From NCBI GenBank assembly GCA_042095135.1, contig JBELBV010000002.1:82668-146667 (forward strand): DNA of 64,000 bases, given 5' to 3'. This document shows positions 17,220-24,733 of this stretch, in pieces. The DNA is from UA16 sp042095135 (GTDB taxonomy: Bacteria > Bacteroidota > Bacteroidia > Flavobacteriales_D > Sanyastnellaceae). The number at the start of each line of letters is the position of its first letter. Position 1 is the stretch's first letter. A program made the translations under genes and the position numbers. The notes under the pieces are model-generated. The model was given only the letters and a program-made list of their open reading frames with translations, had not been told where the DNA came from and did no database searches.

Positions 17220-17549
17220 ATGCAGCCTCCCGTCCCCACCATCACCCCCCGTGAAGTCCAGCAATGGCAGCAGGACGGACAGGCCTTTTCGTTTTTGGAC
17301 ATCCGCGAAATCCATGAGGTGACGGTCAGCCGGCTGACGGAAGTCCACATTCCGATGGCGTTTTGCCTGAGCCGGAAATCGGAGATCCCGCGGTCGCATC
17401 CCGTTGTGGTGTATTGCCGTGCGGGTGGGCGTTCGGCAGCGACCGTCAGTGCGCTGATGACGAAATACGGTTTCGATAACCTGTACAGCTTGGAGGGCGG
17501 CATCACAGCTTGGTGCGCAGCATTTTCTCCCGAAGAAGAAGTGGGATGA
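17220..17549 (+). CDS. Single-domain rhodanese
   Basis: 109 residues. One rhodanese domain with the active-site loop VVYCRAGGRSAATV (catalytic Cys, then the phosphate-like cradle AGGRS) and the entry motif FLDIREIHEVTVSRL. These proteins transfer sulfane sulfur or bind oxyanions. The partner is unknown, but the position after a sulfonate-forming ComA homologue is suggestive. Its TGA overlaps the ATG of the DUF368 gene (ATGA), implying coupled translation. Confidence 0.92.
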   Translation: MQPPVPTITPREVQQWQQDGQAFSFLDIREIHEVTVSRLTEVHIPMAFCLSRKSEIPRSHPVVVYCRAGGRSAATVSALMTKYGFDNLYSLEGGITAWCAAFSPEEEVG

Positions 17550-18445
17550 AACGCCACCTTGGGATTTTTCTGCGAGGAATGGCCATGGGAGCCGCAGACC
17601 TCGTTCCCGGCGTTTCTGGCGGCACCGTTGCATTGATTACGGGCATTTACGACGACCTCTTGCAGTCGATTTCTGCCGTGTCCTTGGGTTTGGTTCGCAC
17701 GTGGAAAAACGAGGGAATTAAAGGGGTTTGGAAGGCACTGAACGCCCCCTTCTTGATTGCCCTGGCAGCGGGCATAGGAACCAGCATTGTCGCCTTGTCC
17801 GGTCTCCTCCACCACTTGCTCGAATACCACAAAGCGGGCTTATTCGCCTTTTTCTTCGGCTTGGTTGCGGCGTCCATTCCGCTTGTTGGCCGCGAAATCA
17901 CGCAGCGCAATGCAACTACCGTGGCATTGTTCATCGCAGGAGCGGCCATGACCTTCGGCGTAGGCTCGTTGCCGCCGCTTCAGGTGGAACCGAGCCTGGT
18001 GTACCTGTTCGCATGCGGAGCTGTTGCTGCCTGTGCAATGATCTTACCGGGCATATCGGGCAGTTTCATTTTGCTCCTTCTGGGCGTGTACAGTGTGGTC
18101 ATCGGTGCGCTGAAGGAGCTCGACCTCATGGTCATTGCCACGGTGGGCGCAGGAGCTGTGAGTGGATTATTGGGGTTCAGTAAAGGCTTAAAATCTTTGC
18201 TCGCCCGCGCTCGAAACCAAGTCATGGCGACGTTGACCGGTTTACTGCTGGGTTCGTTGCAAGCCCTCTGGCCTTGGAAGGAAAATGCAATCCTGCTTCA
18301 CACCCACAGCGACGGCCGTGAAACGTGGCTTCAAACGAACGCCTGGCCAGACTCGGGTGCATGGCTGATGTGCATCGCCTGTGCTGCAGCCGGCGCGGGC
18401 CTTGTCATTGCGCTGCAGCGGCTCGGAAACCGCTTGGCCGCATGA
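17546..18445 (+). CDS. DUF368 membrane protein (PopT-type polyprenyl-phosphate translocase)
   Basis: 299 residues with about eight hydrophobic segments and two inverted-repeat-like signatures, GAADLVPGVSGGTVALITG near the N-terminus and MILPGISGSFILLLLGVY in the middle. These are the hallmark of DUF368. Members (PopT) have been implicated in returning undecaprenyl phosphate to the cytoplasmic face for cell-wall synthesis. The ATG at 17546 is chosen because it forms an ATGA overlap with the rhodanese stop. Its own stop overlaps aroE in the same way. The nearby murQ fits an envelope-recycling setting. Confidence 0.88.
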   Translation: MKRHLGIFLRGMAMGAADLVPGVSGGTVALITGIYDDLLQSISAVSLGLVRTWKNEGIKGVWKALNAPFLIALAAGIGTSIVALSGLLHHLLEYHKAGLFAFFFGLVAASIPLVGREITQRNATTVALFIAGAAMTFGVGSLPPLQVEPSLVYLFACGAVAACAMILPGISGSFILLLLGVYSVVIGALKELDLMVIATVGAGAVSGLLGFSKGLKSLLARARNQVMATLTGLLLGSLQALWPWKENAILLHTHSDGRETWLQTNAWPDSGAWLMCIACAAAGAGLVIALQRLGNRLAA

Positions 18446-19203
18446 GCATCTCACGCCGGTTTGGTGTCCTGGGGCAATCCCTCGTCCACAGCCATTCACC
18501 CGCCTTGTTTGCCGATCGATTCAATGCCTGGGGCATCAACGACGCATCGTACGAACGGTTCGAACGAGCGAACCTCGATGGCTTCGGGGACTGGTTGCAA
18601 ACCGAAGCCCTCTCTTCGCCGGCCTTGAAGGGAATAAACGTGACCATCCCGTACAAGCAATCCATCATCCCGCTGTTGCAGGCTTTGACTCCGACAGCCC
18701 GGGCGATTGGTGCGGTGAATGCCATCAAGCCCGCGGCGAACGGGTGGATCGGGCACAATACCGATGCGGAGGGCTTCCTGAAATCGCTCCGTCCCTTTTT
18801 GACATCCGCGCATGAGCGGGCCTTGATTTTGGGCAACGGGGGCGCCGCATCAGCGGTACGATTCGGTTTACAATCCCTCGGCATCACCGTTATTCACGTC
18901 ACCCGTTCTCCCATTGAATGGGAATCGATGCGGTATGAAACCCTGAACGCTGTCTACCTCAGGCATTGCAAGCTGGTCGTGCAATGCACCCCGGTGGGCA
19001 CCTACCCCCACACCGAAGCGAGCATCGAAATCCCATGGGAAGGACTGACGCCTGAGCACCTCGTCGTGGACCTCGTGTATAACCCGGCTCAAACTGCGTT
19101 CCTCAAGCGCGCAGCCGCCACCGGTGCGAAAACAATGAACGGCAAACCCATGTTGATTGCGCAAGCAGAAGCGGCTTGGAACTGGTGGAACACCGGTGCC
19201 TGA
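18442..19203 (+). CDS. aroE: Shikimate dehydrogenase
   Basis: 253 residues. The shikimate-binding motif SHSPALF, the catalytic Lys in NVTIPYKQS, the Asp in NTDAEGF, the glycine-rich NADP loop GNGGAASAV, VQCTPVGTYP, DLVYNP and the C-terminal NGKPMLIAQAEAAW are all present in order. It reduces 3-dehydroshikimate to shikimate with NADPH. The frame runs upstream to 18325, but the ATG at 18442 starts MSISRRFGVLGQS and overlaps the DUF368 stop as ATGA. I therefore reject the longer form. Confidence 0.95.
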   Translation: MSISRRFGVLGQSLVHSHSPALFADRFNAWGINDASYERFERANLDGFGDWLQTEALSSPALKGINVTIPYKQSIIPLLQALTPTARAIGAVNAIKPAANGWIGHNTDAEGFLKSLRPFLTSAHERALILGNGGAASAVRFGLQSLGITVIHVTRSPIEWESMRYETLNAVYLRHCKLVVQCTPVGTYPHTEASIEIPWEGLTPEHLVVDLVYNPAQTAFLKRAAATGAKTMNGKPMLIAQAEAAWNWWNTGA

Positions 19204-19220
19204 TTCCCGCTTCGCCCGCG

Positions 19221-19228
19221 TATTTTTG
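19221..19228 (+). promoter_or_regulatory. -7 element TATTTTTG for murQ
   Basis: Exact TAnnTTTG match, 7 nt before the murQ ATG, between aroE and murQ. It is an internal promoter of the plus-strand series. Confidence 0.55.
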
Positions 19229-19235
19229 CACCTGC

Positions 19236-20066
19236 ATGCACTTCGACGAATCCCATCTTCCGCCGACCGAACAATCGGGCCCACACCAGGAACTGGAAAC
19301 CAAATCCATTGAGGAATTGGTCACAGCCATGCACGGGCAAACGCAAGCGGCGTTTGATGCGGTGACAGCGAGCCTTGAACCGATTCAGCATTTTGTTGAA
19401 GCCGTGGTACCCCGGATGAAAAAGGGCGGTCGGCTGTTCTACATCGGCGCCGGAACGAGTGGCCGATTGGGCGTGCTCGATGCCAGCGAATGTCCGCCAA
19501 CGTTTGGGGTGGATCCCACCGTGGTGCAAGGGTGGATTGCTGGAGGTGATGGCGCCTTGAGGGTGGCGGTGGAAGGCGCTGAAGACGATCCCGACGGCGC
19601 GTGGAACGACCTGGCCTCCGCACAGCCGACCGAACTGGATACGGTGGTCGGCATCGCTGCGTCGGGGCGAACTCCCTACGTGGTGGGTGGACTGAAGGCG
19701 GCCCGGAAGGCGGGACTCCTGACGGCTTGCATCACGTGCAGCCCAGATTCAGCCGTGGTTGAGGCCGCCGATCACCCCATGGTGGCGGTGACCGGCCCGG
19801 AATTCGTAACGGGTAGCACCCGGCTCAATGCGGGAACGGCCACCAAATTGATCCTCAATTTAATCAGCACTACGGCCATGATCCAACTCGGTCATGTGGT
19901 GGGTTCGAAAATGGTGGACATGAAGCCCTCCAATGCCAAACTTCAAGAACGCGGCGTACGCATGATTCAGGACGCCACGGGCGCTTCGGCGGAGGAAGCT
20001 GCGGCGTCGCTTCGGGTGACCAACGACGTGCGCGCATCGATTGAGCAGTTAAACGACAGAGGATAG
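19236..20066 (+). CDS. murQ: N-acetylmuramic acid 6-phosphate etherase
   Basis: 276 residues. SIS-domain etherase that splits MurNAc-6-phosphate into GlcNAc-6-phosphate and lactate during peptidoglycan recycling. The signatures GAGTSGRLGVLDASECPPTFG and GIAASGRTPYVVGGLKAA are intact, with a catalytic-region acid in AVEGAEDD and the C-terminal NAGTATKLILNLISTTAMI. An upstream frame extension to 19176 lies before the -7 box and overlaps the aroE end, so the start MHFDESHLPPTEQ was used. The nearby DUF368 transporter also belongs to cell-wall turnover. Confidence 0.95.
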   Translation: MHFDESHLPPTEQSGPHQELETKSIEELVTAMHGQTQAAFDAVTASLEPIQHFVEAVVPRMKKGGRLFYIGAGTSGRLGVLDASECPPTFGVDPTVVQGWIAGGDGALRVAVEGAEDDPDGAWNDLASAQPTELDTVVGIAASGRTPYVVGGLKAARKAGLLTACITCSPDSAVVEAADHPMVAVTGPEFVTGSTRLNAGTATKLILNLISTTAMIQLGHVVGSKMVDMKPSNAKLQERGVRMIQDATGASAEEAAASLRVTNDVRASIEQLNDRG

Positions 20067-20069
20067 GCC

Positions 20070-20651
20070 ATGCACACCTTGGAACCCTATTACGCGTGGC
20101 GCAACCACTACGTAGCGAGCAACGACCCACGGAGCCCCTTCTTCGATCGGACCTACAGCGAGTTTGAGTACTCGACCAAAGTCTACAATTACTTCATCCA
20201 TCCGCAGTGGGACTCCATCCACTCGCCCACGTTGTTTTGCAAGATCTTGTTTGTCGATTACGACGAACGCTTCGCCATCCTCGAGTTCATAGGCGAATGG
20301 AACGACTGCCTGCACAACGACATCATGCAGCTCAAACGGGAAGTGATTGACGTGCTGATGGCGGAGGGCATTCACCGCTACATCCTCATCGGCGAGAACG
20401 TTTTGAATTTTCACTTCAGCGACGATTGCTACTACGAGGAGTGGTTTGATGAAGTGACGGAAGACGACGGATGGATTGCGTTGCTGAACTTCCGGGAGCA
20501 CGTCATTGAAGACATGAAGGCCATCGACCTGGACAGCTATTTTGTGTTGGGGGGTGAATTGAGCGAGCTCGGGTGGCGTACGTTTTCACCGGCACACCTC
20601 TACCAGCGCATCGACGATTGCGTCAACCAGCGCCTGGGCTTGATTGGATAG
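20070..20651 (+). CDS. Conserved-looking hypothetical protein
   Basis: 193 residues, acidic and rich in Tyr, Trp and Phe, without signal peptide or membrane segment. I do not recognise a family. Visible features are an aromatic N-terminal part (LEPYYAWRNHYVASNDPRSP), an Asp/Glu-rich middle (FSDDCYYEEWFDEVTEDDGW) and an alpha/beta pattern such as HRYILIGENVLNF. It starts 3 nt after murQ and is probably co-transcribed with it. Its last 29 bases overlap the convergent MnmD-Nudix gene. Confidence 0.75.
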   Translation: MHTLEPYYAWRNHYVASNDPRSPFFDRTYSEFEYSTKVYNYFIHPQWDSIHSPTLFCKILFVDYDERFAILEFIGEWNDCLHNDIMQLKREVIDVLMAEGIHRYILIGENVLNFHFSDDCYYEEWFDEVTEDDGWIALLNFREHVIEDMKAIDLDSYFVLGGELSELGWRTFSPAHLYQRIDDCVNQRLGLIG

Positions 20652-21816
20652 CCTCCTTCAACACCTTCAAATTCGCCACCACGTGCCGGTCAATCGGGAA
20701 CCGCATGGTAACCGGCTTCAACTCAGCCAAGGCTTCCCAATTCATTTCGAGCAAGGGCTCTGAAGCAGCGACACCAGCCGGCTTCTCACCCCACCACGCA
20801 ATGCCTTCATGATCGGCTTGCATCCAATGGTAAACTGCGAGGATTTGCTCGTCCTCTCGGAAGGCGCTGCGGACGAAAAAATCATTGGTGTAGGCATGGC
20901 CCAACCACGTAAGACCGTCTGTTGAACCCAACTCTTCAGTACACTCCCGCCACAAGGTATCCACGAGCGCCTCGTCCGGCTCCACGCCGCCGCCGGGGAA
21001 TTTGCACCCAACCGACCCATCGGGGAACCGTTCGCGCGCTACGAGGATGTGGGTACGTGACGGGTTCAAGATCAGCGCATAGCAACGCACATTCCAACGG
21101 GAGACGGGAACGTTGCACGCCACGAGCATCTCGCGCTTGCCGGGAGGGCCCGGATGCCGCTCCACCTGCCAACCAGCGCGCTCCATGTTGCGACGCACCT
21201 GGCCTTTGGCGCAATACGTGGCCAACACTGCACCGGGTTTCATCGACCGAAGCAACGACTCGAAGATTCCAACCTCCCACAATTCAGGCTGCTGGGTCGG
21301 TGCAAAAGCATCGTAAAAGCACACATCGAATGCACCTCCGCCCTTCCAATTCTGCAGTGTGCTTTGCAAGAGGTGTGCAGAAAACCCCTGAGCCCATAGG
21401 CCCTCAGATCCGGCTGCGTCTTTGTGAAGTGCATCCATCCGCTGCGCTATGTCGTCAGGAAGCCCTGAAGTAGCCCAAGCCTCAACCTCATCTGGCTCGA
21501 GTGGGAAAGGCTCCAAGCCAACGTATTCCAGCGCGACACCTCGGCGCTCGGCCCATTGCCAGGCGAGCGCTGCATTGAGCCCCGTGCCAAAGCCCACTTC
21601 CAGCACCCGAATACAAGCGGTTTTCCCTTGCTTGTCAGACCACCACCGTTCCAGCCCACGGTCAATAAAAACGTGCTCTGATTCTGTCAGCGCACCGTGG
21701 ATACTGTGGTACGCAACGCCCCACTCGACCACTTCCAATGTGGGTGATCCATCCTTCGTGGTCGCCAGGCGACGGTTCCATGTGCGGAGAGGTGGTTTCA
21801 CGCTGTCTTTCTTCAA
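20623..21816 (-). CDS. MnmD-like tRNA methyltransferase fused to a Nudix hydrolase
   Basis: 397 residues in two domains. Residues about 1-232 match MnmD (the methyltransferase half of MnmC): SAM motif VLEVGFGTGLNAALAWQW, then FYDAFAPTQQPELWEVGIFE, CAKGQVRRNMERAGWQVER and GPPGKREML. This half methylates the wobble nm5U precursor to mnm5U. Residues about 235-390 are a Nudix domain with a canonical box (GGGVEPDEALVDTL, then WRECTEELG). MnmC normally carries an FAD oxidase at this end, so the fusion partner is atypical. The start is a TTG overlapping the TIGR02757 stop (TTGA). A GTG five codons later is possible. Confidence 0.85.
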   Translation of the reverse strand: MKKDSVKPPLRTWNRRLATTKDGSPTLEVVEWGVAYHSIHGALTESEHVFIDRGLERWWSDKQGKTACIRVLEVGFGTGLNAALAWQWAERRGVALEYVGLEPFPLEPDEVEAWATSGLPDDIAQRMDALHKDAAGSEGLWAQGFSAHLLQSTLQNWKGGGAFDVCFYDAFAPTQQPELWEVGIFESLLRSMKPGAVLATYCAKGQVRRNMERAGWQVERHPGPPGKREMLVACNVPVSRWNVRCYALILNPSRTHILVARERFPDGSVGCKFPGGGVEPDEALVDTLWRECTEELGSTDGLTWLGHAYTNDFFVRSAFREDEQILAVYHWMQADHEGIAWWGEKPAGVAASEPLLEMNWEALAELKPVTMRFPIDRHVVANLKVLKEAIQSSPGAG

Positions 21817-22628
21817 AATTGCTCAATGGCACCCAATCCAAACAGCGCAAAATCAAGGCGTACCGGGTCGTCCGGATCCACTTCGCGCAAGGCAGCCGTG
21901 AGCATTTCAACTGCTCGCCAATCGTTTTGTTTTCGCTCCAGCAACCCCAGTTTACGACCGACGTTGCCCGTGTGCACATCCAATGGCACCATCAATTGGC
22001 TGGGTGCGATCTCATTCCAGATTCCAAAATCCACCCCGCGCCGGCTCGGCCTCACCATCCACCGCAGAAACATATTCAGCCGCTTAGCGGCAGAACCGCG
22101 CACAGGCGTGGCGACGTGTTTGCGGGTGCGGCCCGCTTCGTAACCGCGCGCTGCGGCAGCCTCGAAAAACCGGTTGTGAAAAGCGGTGAGACAGGACGCC
22201 GCCTGTGAGGATTCCCCATCCGGAACAAAGGCAGGCTCGAGCCCCCCATAGTCCTTGACCAACTCTTGTAAGGCATGCAAAAATACCTCCGCGTCACGGG
22301 GCTGAAAAGTGCGGTGAACGAATCCTTTCGCAGCGGTACGGATGTCCTGCGGAGTTGCGTGTTGCATGAAGTCACCGGGAGCGCCATCCAACCGGTCCAT
22401 GAAGGCTCCGGCACTGGCCAAAATGGTTTTGCGCTGGCCCCACGCCAACGTCGCTGCAATGAAACCCGCGAGCTCGATGTCCGCATTGTTGGAAAACCGA
22501 TGGGGAATGGCAATGGGGTCGTCGGGAATGAAATCCGCTCGCTCAAAAGCAGCTGCTTTTTCGAGCAAGAAGTCCCGGAGATCATCCGAGACGTGTATTT
22601 TTTCATCCTTCGCTGCTTGCTGCGCCAT
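21813..22628 (-). CDS. TIGR02757 family protein
   Basis: 271 residues. The pattern DPIAIPHRFSNNADIELAGFIAATLAWGQRKTIL, MFLRWMVRP, GIWNEIAPSQLMVPLDVHTGNVGRKLGL and DPDDPVRLDFALFGLGA matches TIGR02757, a Bacteroidota-conserved family resembling helix-hairpin-helix DNA glycosylases. Function is unproven. A longer frame starts at 22703, but that extends into the divergent gene and past the likely promoter. The ATG at 22628 (MAQQAAKDEKIHV) is chosen, with only 32 bp to the opposite start codon. Translation is likely coupled to the downstream MnmD fusion. Confidence 0.88.
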   Translation of the reverse strand: MAQQAAKDEKIHVSDDLRDFLLEKAAAFERADFIPDDPIAIPHRFSNNADIELAGFIAATLAWGQRKTILASAGAFMDRLDGAPGDFMQHATPQDIRTAAKGFVHRTFQPRDAEVFLHALQELVKDYGGLEPAFVPDGESSQAASCLTAFHNRFFEAAAARGYEAGRTRKHVATPVRGSAAKRLNMFLRWMVRPSRRGVDFGIWNEIAPSQLMVPLDVHTGNVGRKLGLLERKQNDWRAVEMLTAALREVDPDDPVRLDFALFGLGAIEQF

Positions 22629-22646
22629 CGCACGCAAAATTGGAGC

Positions 22647-22654
22647 TAAATTTG
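22647..22654 (+). promoter_or_regulatory. -7 element TAAATTTG for the BatA/vWA gene
   Basis: Exact TAnnTTTG match, 6 nt before the ATG at 22661. It rules out the longer reading from 22640. A weaker opposite-strand CAATTTTG at 22635-22642 may serve the TIGR02757 gene. Confidence 0.55.
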
Positions 22655-22660
22655 CGGAGA

Positions 22661-24733
22661 ATGGAATTTGTGCATCCAGAAATACTTTGGGGTCTCGGTG
22701 CACTGGCTATTCCGATAGCCATTCACCTTCTTCATTTCCGGAGGTTCAAACGCGTTCGTTTTTCACAGGTCGCCTTTCTGAAGGATGTCCAGCGCGATGC
22801 GCGGGCGACACAACAAATTCGACACTGGTGGGTCCTCATGCTACGCTTGTTGGCATTCGCCGCACTCATCTCGGCATTTGCTCAACCAACCTGGTTTGAC
22901 GGGGATGAGCCCACGGCTGCAGCTACGGCTAGACACGCGGTTTCCATCTACGTCGACAACAGCCTGTCGATGGAAGGCATGGGCGAAGCAGGCCAGCTTC
23001 TGCAATCCGCACGCAACAAAGCGGCTTTGGTGGTGGAGCAATACGAACCCACCGACCAGTTCCAGGTGCTCACCAATGAGTTTTCAGGCAGGGACCAAGC
23101 GTTCTTGACCCGCGATCAAGCGGTGGAACGCATCGAGGGCATTCGACCGACGCACCACACGCAGCCGCTGGGTTCCGTACTCGAACGCATTGAAAACCAA
23201 CTCGGTAAAGCATCCGGCCGACGCGCATCAGCGTATGTTTTCAGTGACCTTCAGGCCTCCACCCACGGCTTATCCGACGAGGCGACGCCGCCCGATTCCT
23301 CCATCCAATGGTTTTTTGTACCAGAGCTGGCGGGCAGTACCCCGAATATTTGGGTTGATTCGGTGTGGTTCGACGAGCCGGTACGCATCGAGGGAAGGCA
23401 AGCGGCGTTGCATGTACGCATGCAGCACAACTCGCGCGCTTCGGTCGACCGCATCCCCATGAACCTGCGGGTCAACGGCGAACGCGTGGCCATCGGGACC
23501 TTCAACCTCGTGCCCGGCATCCCAACCGATACCGTGCTGCGCTTCACCCATGGCCCTGCGGGCATTCAGTCCGCTACCGTGGTGGTTGATGATGCGCCGA
23601 TTCGCTTCGACGACCAATGGCATTTTGGATATGATGTGTTGGACCAAATCAACATTCTCGTGCTCGCTTCCAATGGGGCTGAAGCCGTGAACACCGCGTT
23701 GCGTCGTGCGTACAATACAGCAGGAGGACTGTACCGGGTAACGTACCAAACCCAGTGGACTCCGGGAGATTTCGCCGGGCAACAAGTGGTCGTGCTCAAC
23801 GATTGGCCAGCATCTGGCTCTGGCTTCTACAATGCGCTTGTATCCTACGTAGAACAAGGTGGAACGGCCGTTTTCATGCCGACGAAGAACGCCACCAGTG
23901 GATCAGCGCTTTCGGCATTTGGCCTATCGGAGGGTGCTGGATGGATTGACCAAACAGATCGGGTCATTGCCTTGAACATGGACCATCCGTTTTTCACGGA
24001 CATGTTTGCACAAGCCCCAGTTCGCATTGATTTGCCGACCATCGAAGCCATTTGGAATCGACCTGCGGCTCCAGGAGAAGAAGTCCTCGCCACCACCGAA
24101 TCGGGACGGACCTTTCTCTCCCGCATTCCCAAGGGACGAGGCCAAGCCTTTGTGCTCAACTCCGGCGCCGCGGTTGAAACGACCAATTTGATTCGACATG
24201 CCTTCTGGGTGCCGTTGGTGCTCCGCATCGCAGAGCGTTCTTCTTCCCACGTGATTCACCAAGCGGAATTAGGCGCCACGGAGGCGTGGGCCATTGCCGC
24301 ACCGGTCAGCCGGGAAGGGGAATGGTCCATGGAGGGGCCACAGCACTGGGGGTCTGCGGAAGCCGAATCAGCGGCGAAGTGGCTACCTGAAGTCCGCGAA
24401 CTTGGGCAACGCGCCCGGATCAACCTCACCGGAGTCCCTTTCAAAACTGGCCATTACACCCTCATGAATGGCGCCGCCGCCATTGCAGCCATCGGCTTGA
24501 ACCAAGACCGCGCAGAATCGGACCACCGCGCTTGGGACGTGACGGAATTCGAAGACGCTTGGAATGCCCTGCCGTGGCCACCCATGCGCATCCTCGCGGG
24601 AACAAGTTCTACTCTGCCTCAAATCATTCAACGCATGGAGCAAGGCGTCCCCTTGTGGAAGGCGTTGCTCCTCATAGCTGTAGCGGCGCTTGCTGCTGAA
24701 ACCTTATTTCTCCGCTTATGGAAACCATCATAA
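22661..24733 (+). CDS. BatA-domain / von Willebrand A-like membrane protein
   Basis: 690 residues. The N-terminus (MEFVHPEILWGLGALAIPIAI then HLLHFRRFKRVRFS) is the aerotolerance-regulator BatA domain: two membrane helices flanking a basic loop. A vWA-type region follows with a MIDAS-like DNSLSM (DxSxS). The long middle is periplasmic with class I glutamine amidotransferase-like features weakly suggested (VVLNDWP, AVFMPTKN). A C-terminal helix (LLLIAVAALAAETLFL) anchors it. In Bacteroidota such proteins occur alone or with MoxR/Bat operons; no moxR is nearby. A transport or envelope-assembly role is unproven. It overlaps the next gene by 16 nt. Confidence 0.85.
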   Translation: MEFVHPEILWGLGALAIPIAIHLLHFRRFKRVRFSQVAFLKDVQRDARATQQIRHWWVLMLRLLAFAALISAFAQPTWFDGDEPTAAATARHAVSIYVDNSLSMEGMGEAGQLLQSARNKAALVVEQYEPTDQFQVLTNEFSGRDQAFLTRDQAVERIEGIRPTHHTQPLGSVLERIENQLGKASGRRASAYVFSDLQASTHGLSDEATPPDSSIQWFFVPELAGSTPNIWVDSVWFDEPVRIEGRQAALHVRMQHNSRASVDRIPMNLRVNGERVAIGTFNLVPGIPTDTVLRFTHGPAGIQSATVVVDDAPIRFDDQWHFGYDVLDQINILVLASNGAEAVNTALRRAYNTAGGLYRVTYQTQWTPGDFAGQQVVVLNDWPASGSGFYNALVSYVEQGGTAVFMPTKNATSGSALSAFGLSEGAGWIDQTDRVIALNMDHPFFTDMFAQAPVRIDLPTIEAIWNRPAAPGEEVLATTESGRTFLSRIPKGRGQAFVLNSGAAVETTNLIRHAFWVPLVLRIAERSSSHVIHQAELGATEAWAIAAPVSREGEWSMEGPQHWGSAEAESAAKWLPEVRELGQRARINLTGVPFKTGHYTLMNGAAAIAAIGLNQDRAESDHRAWDVTEFEDAWNALPWPPMRILAGTSSTLPQIIQRMEQGVPLWKALLLIAVAALAAETLFLRLWKPS

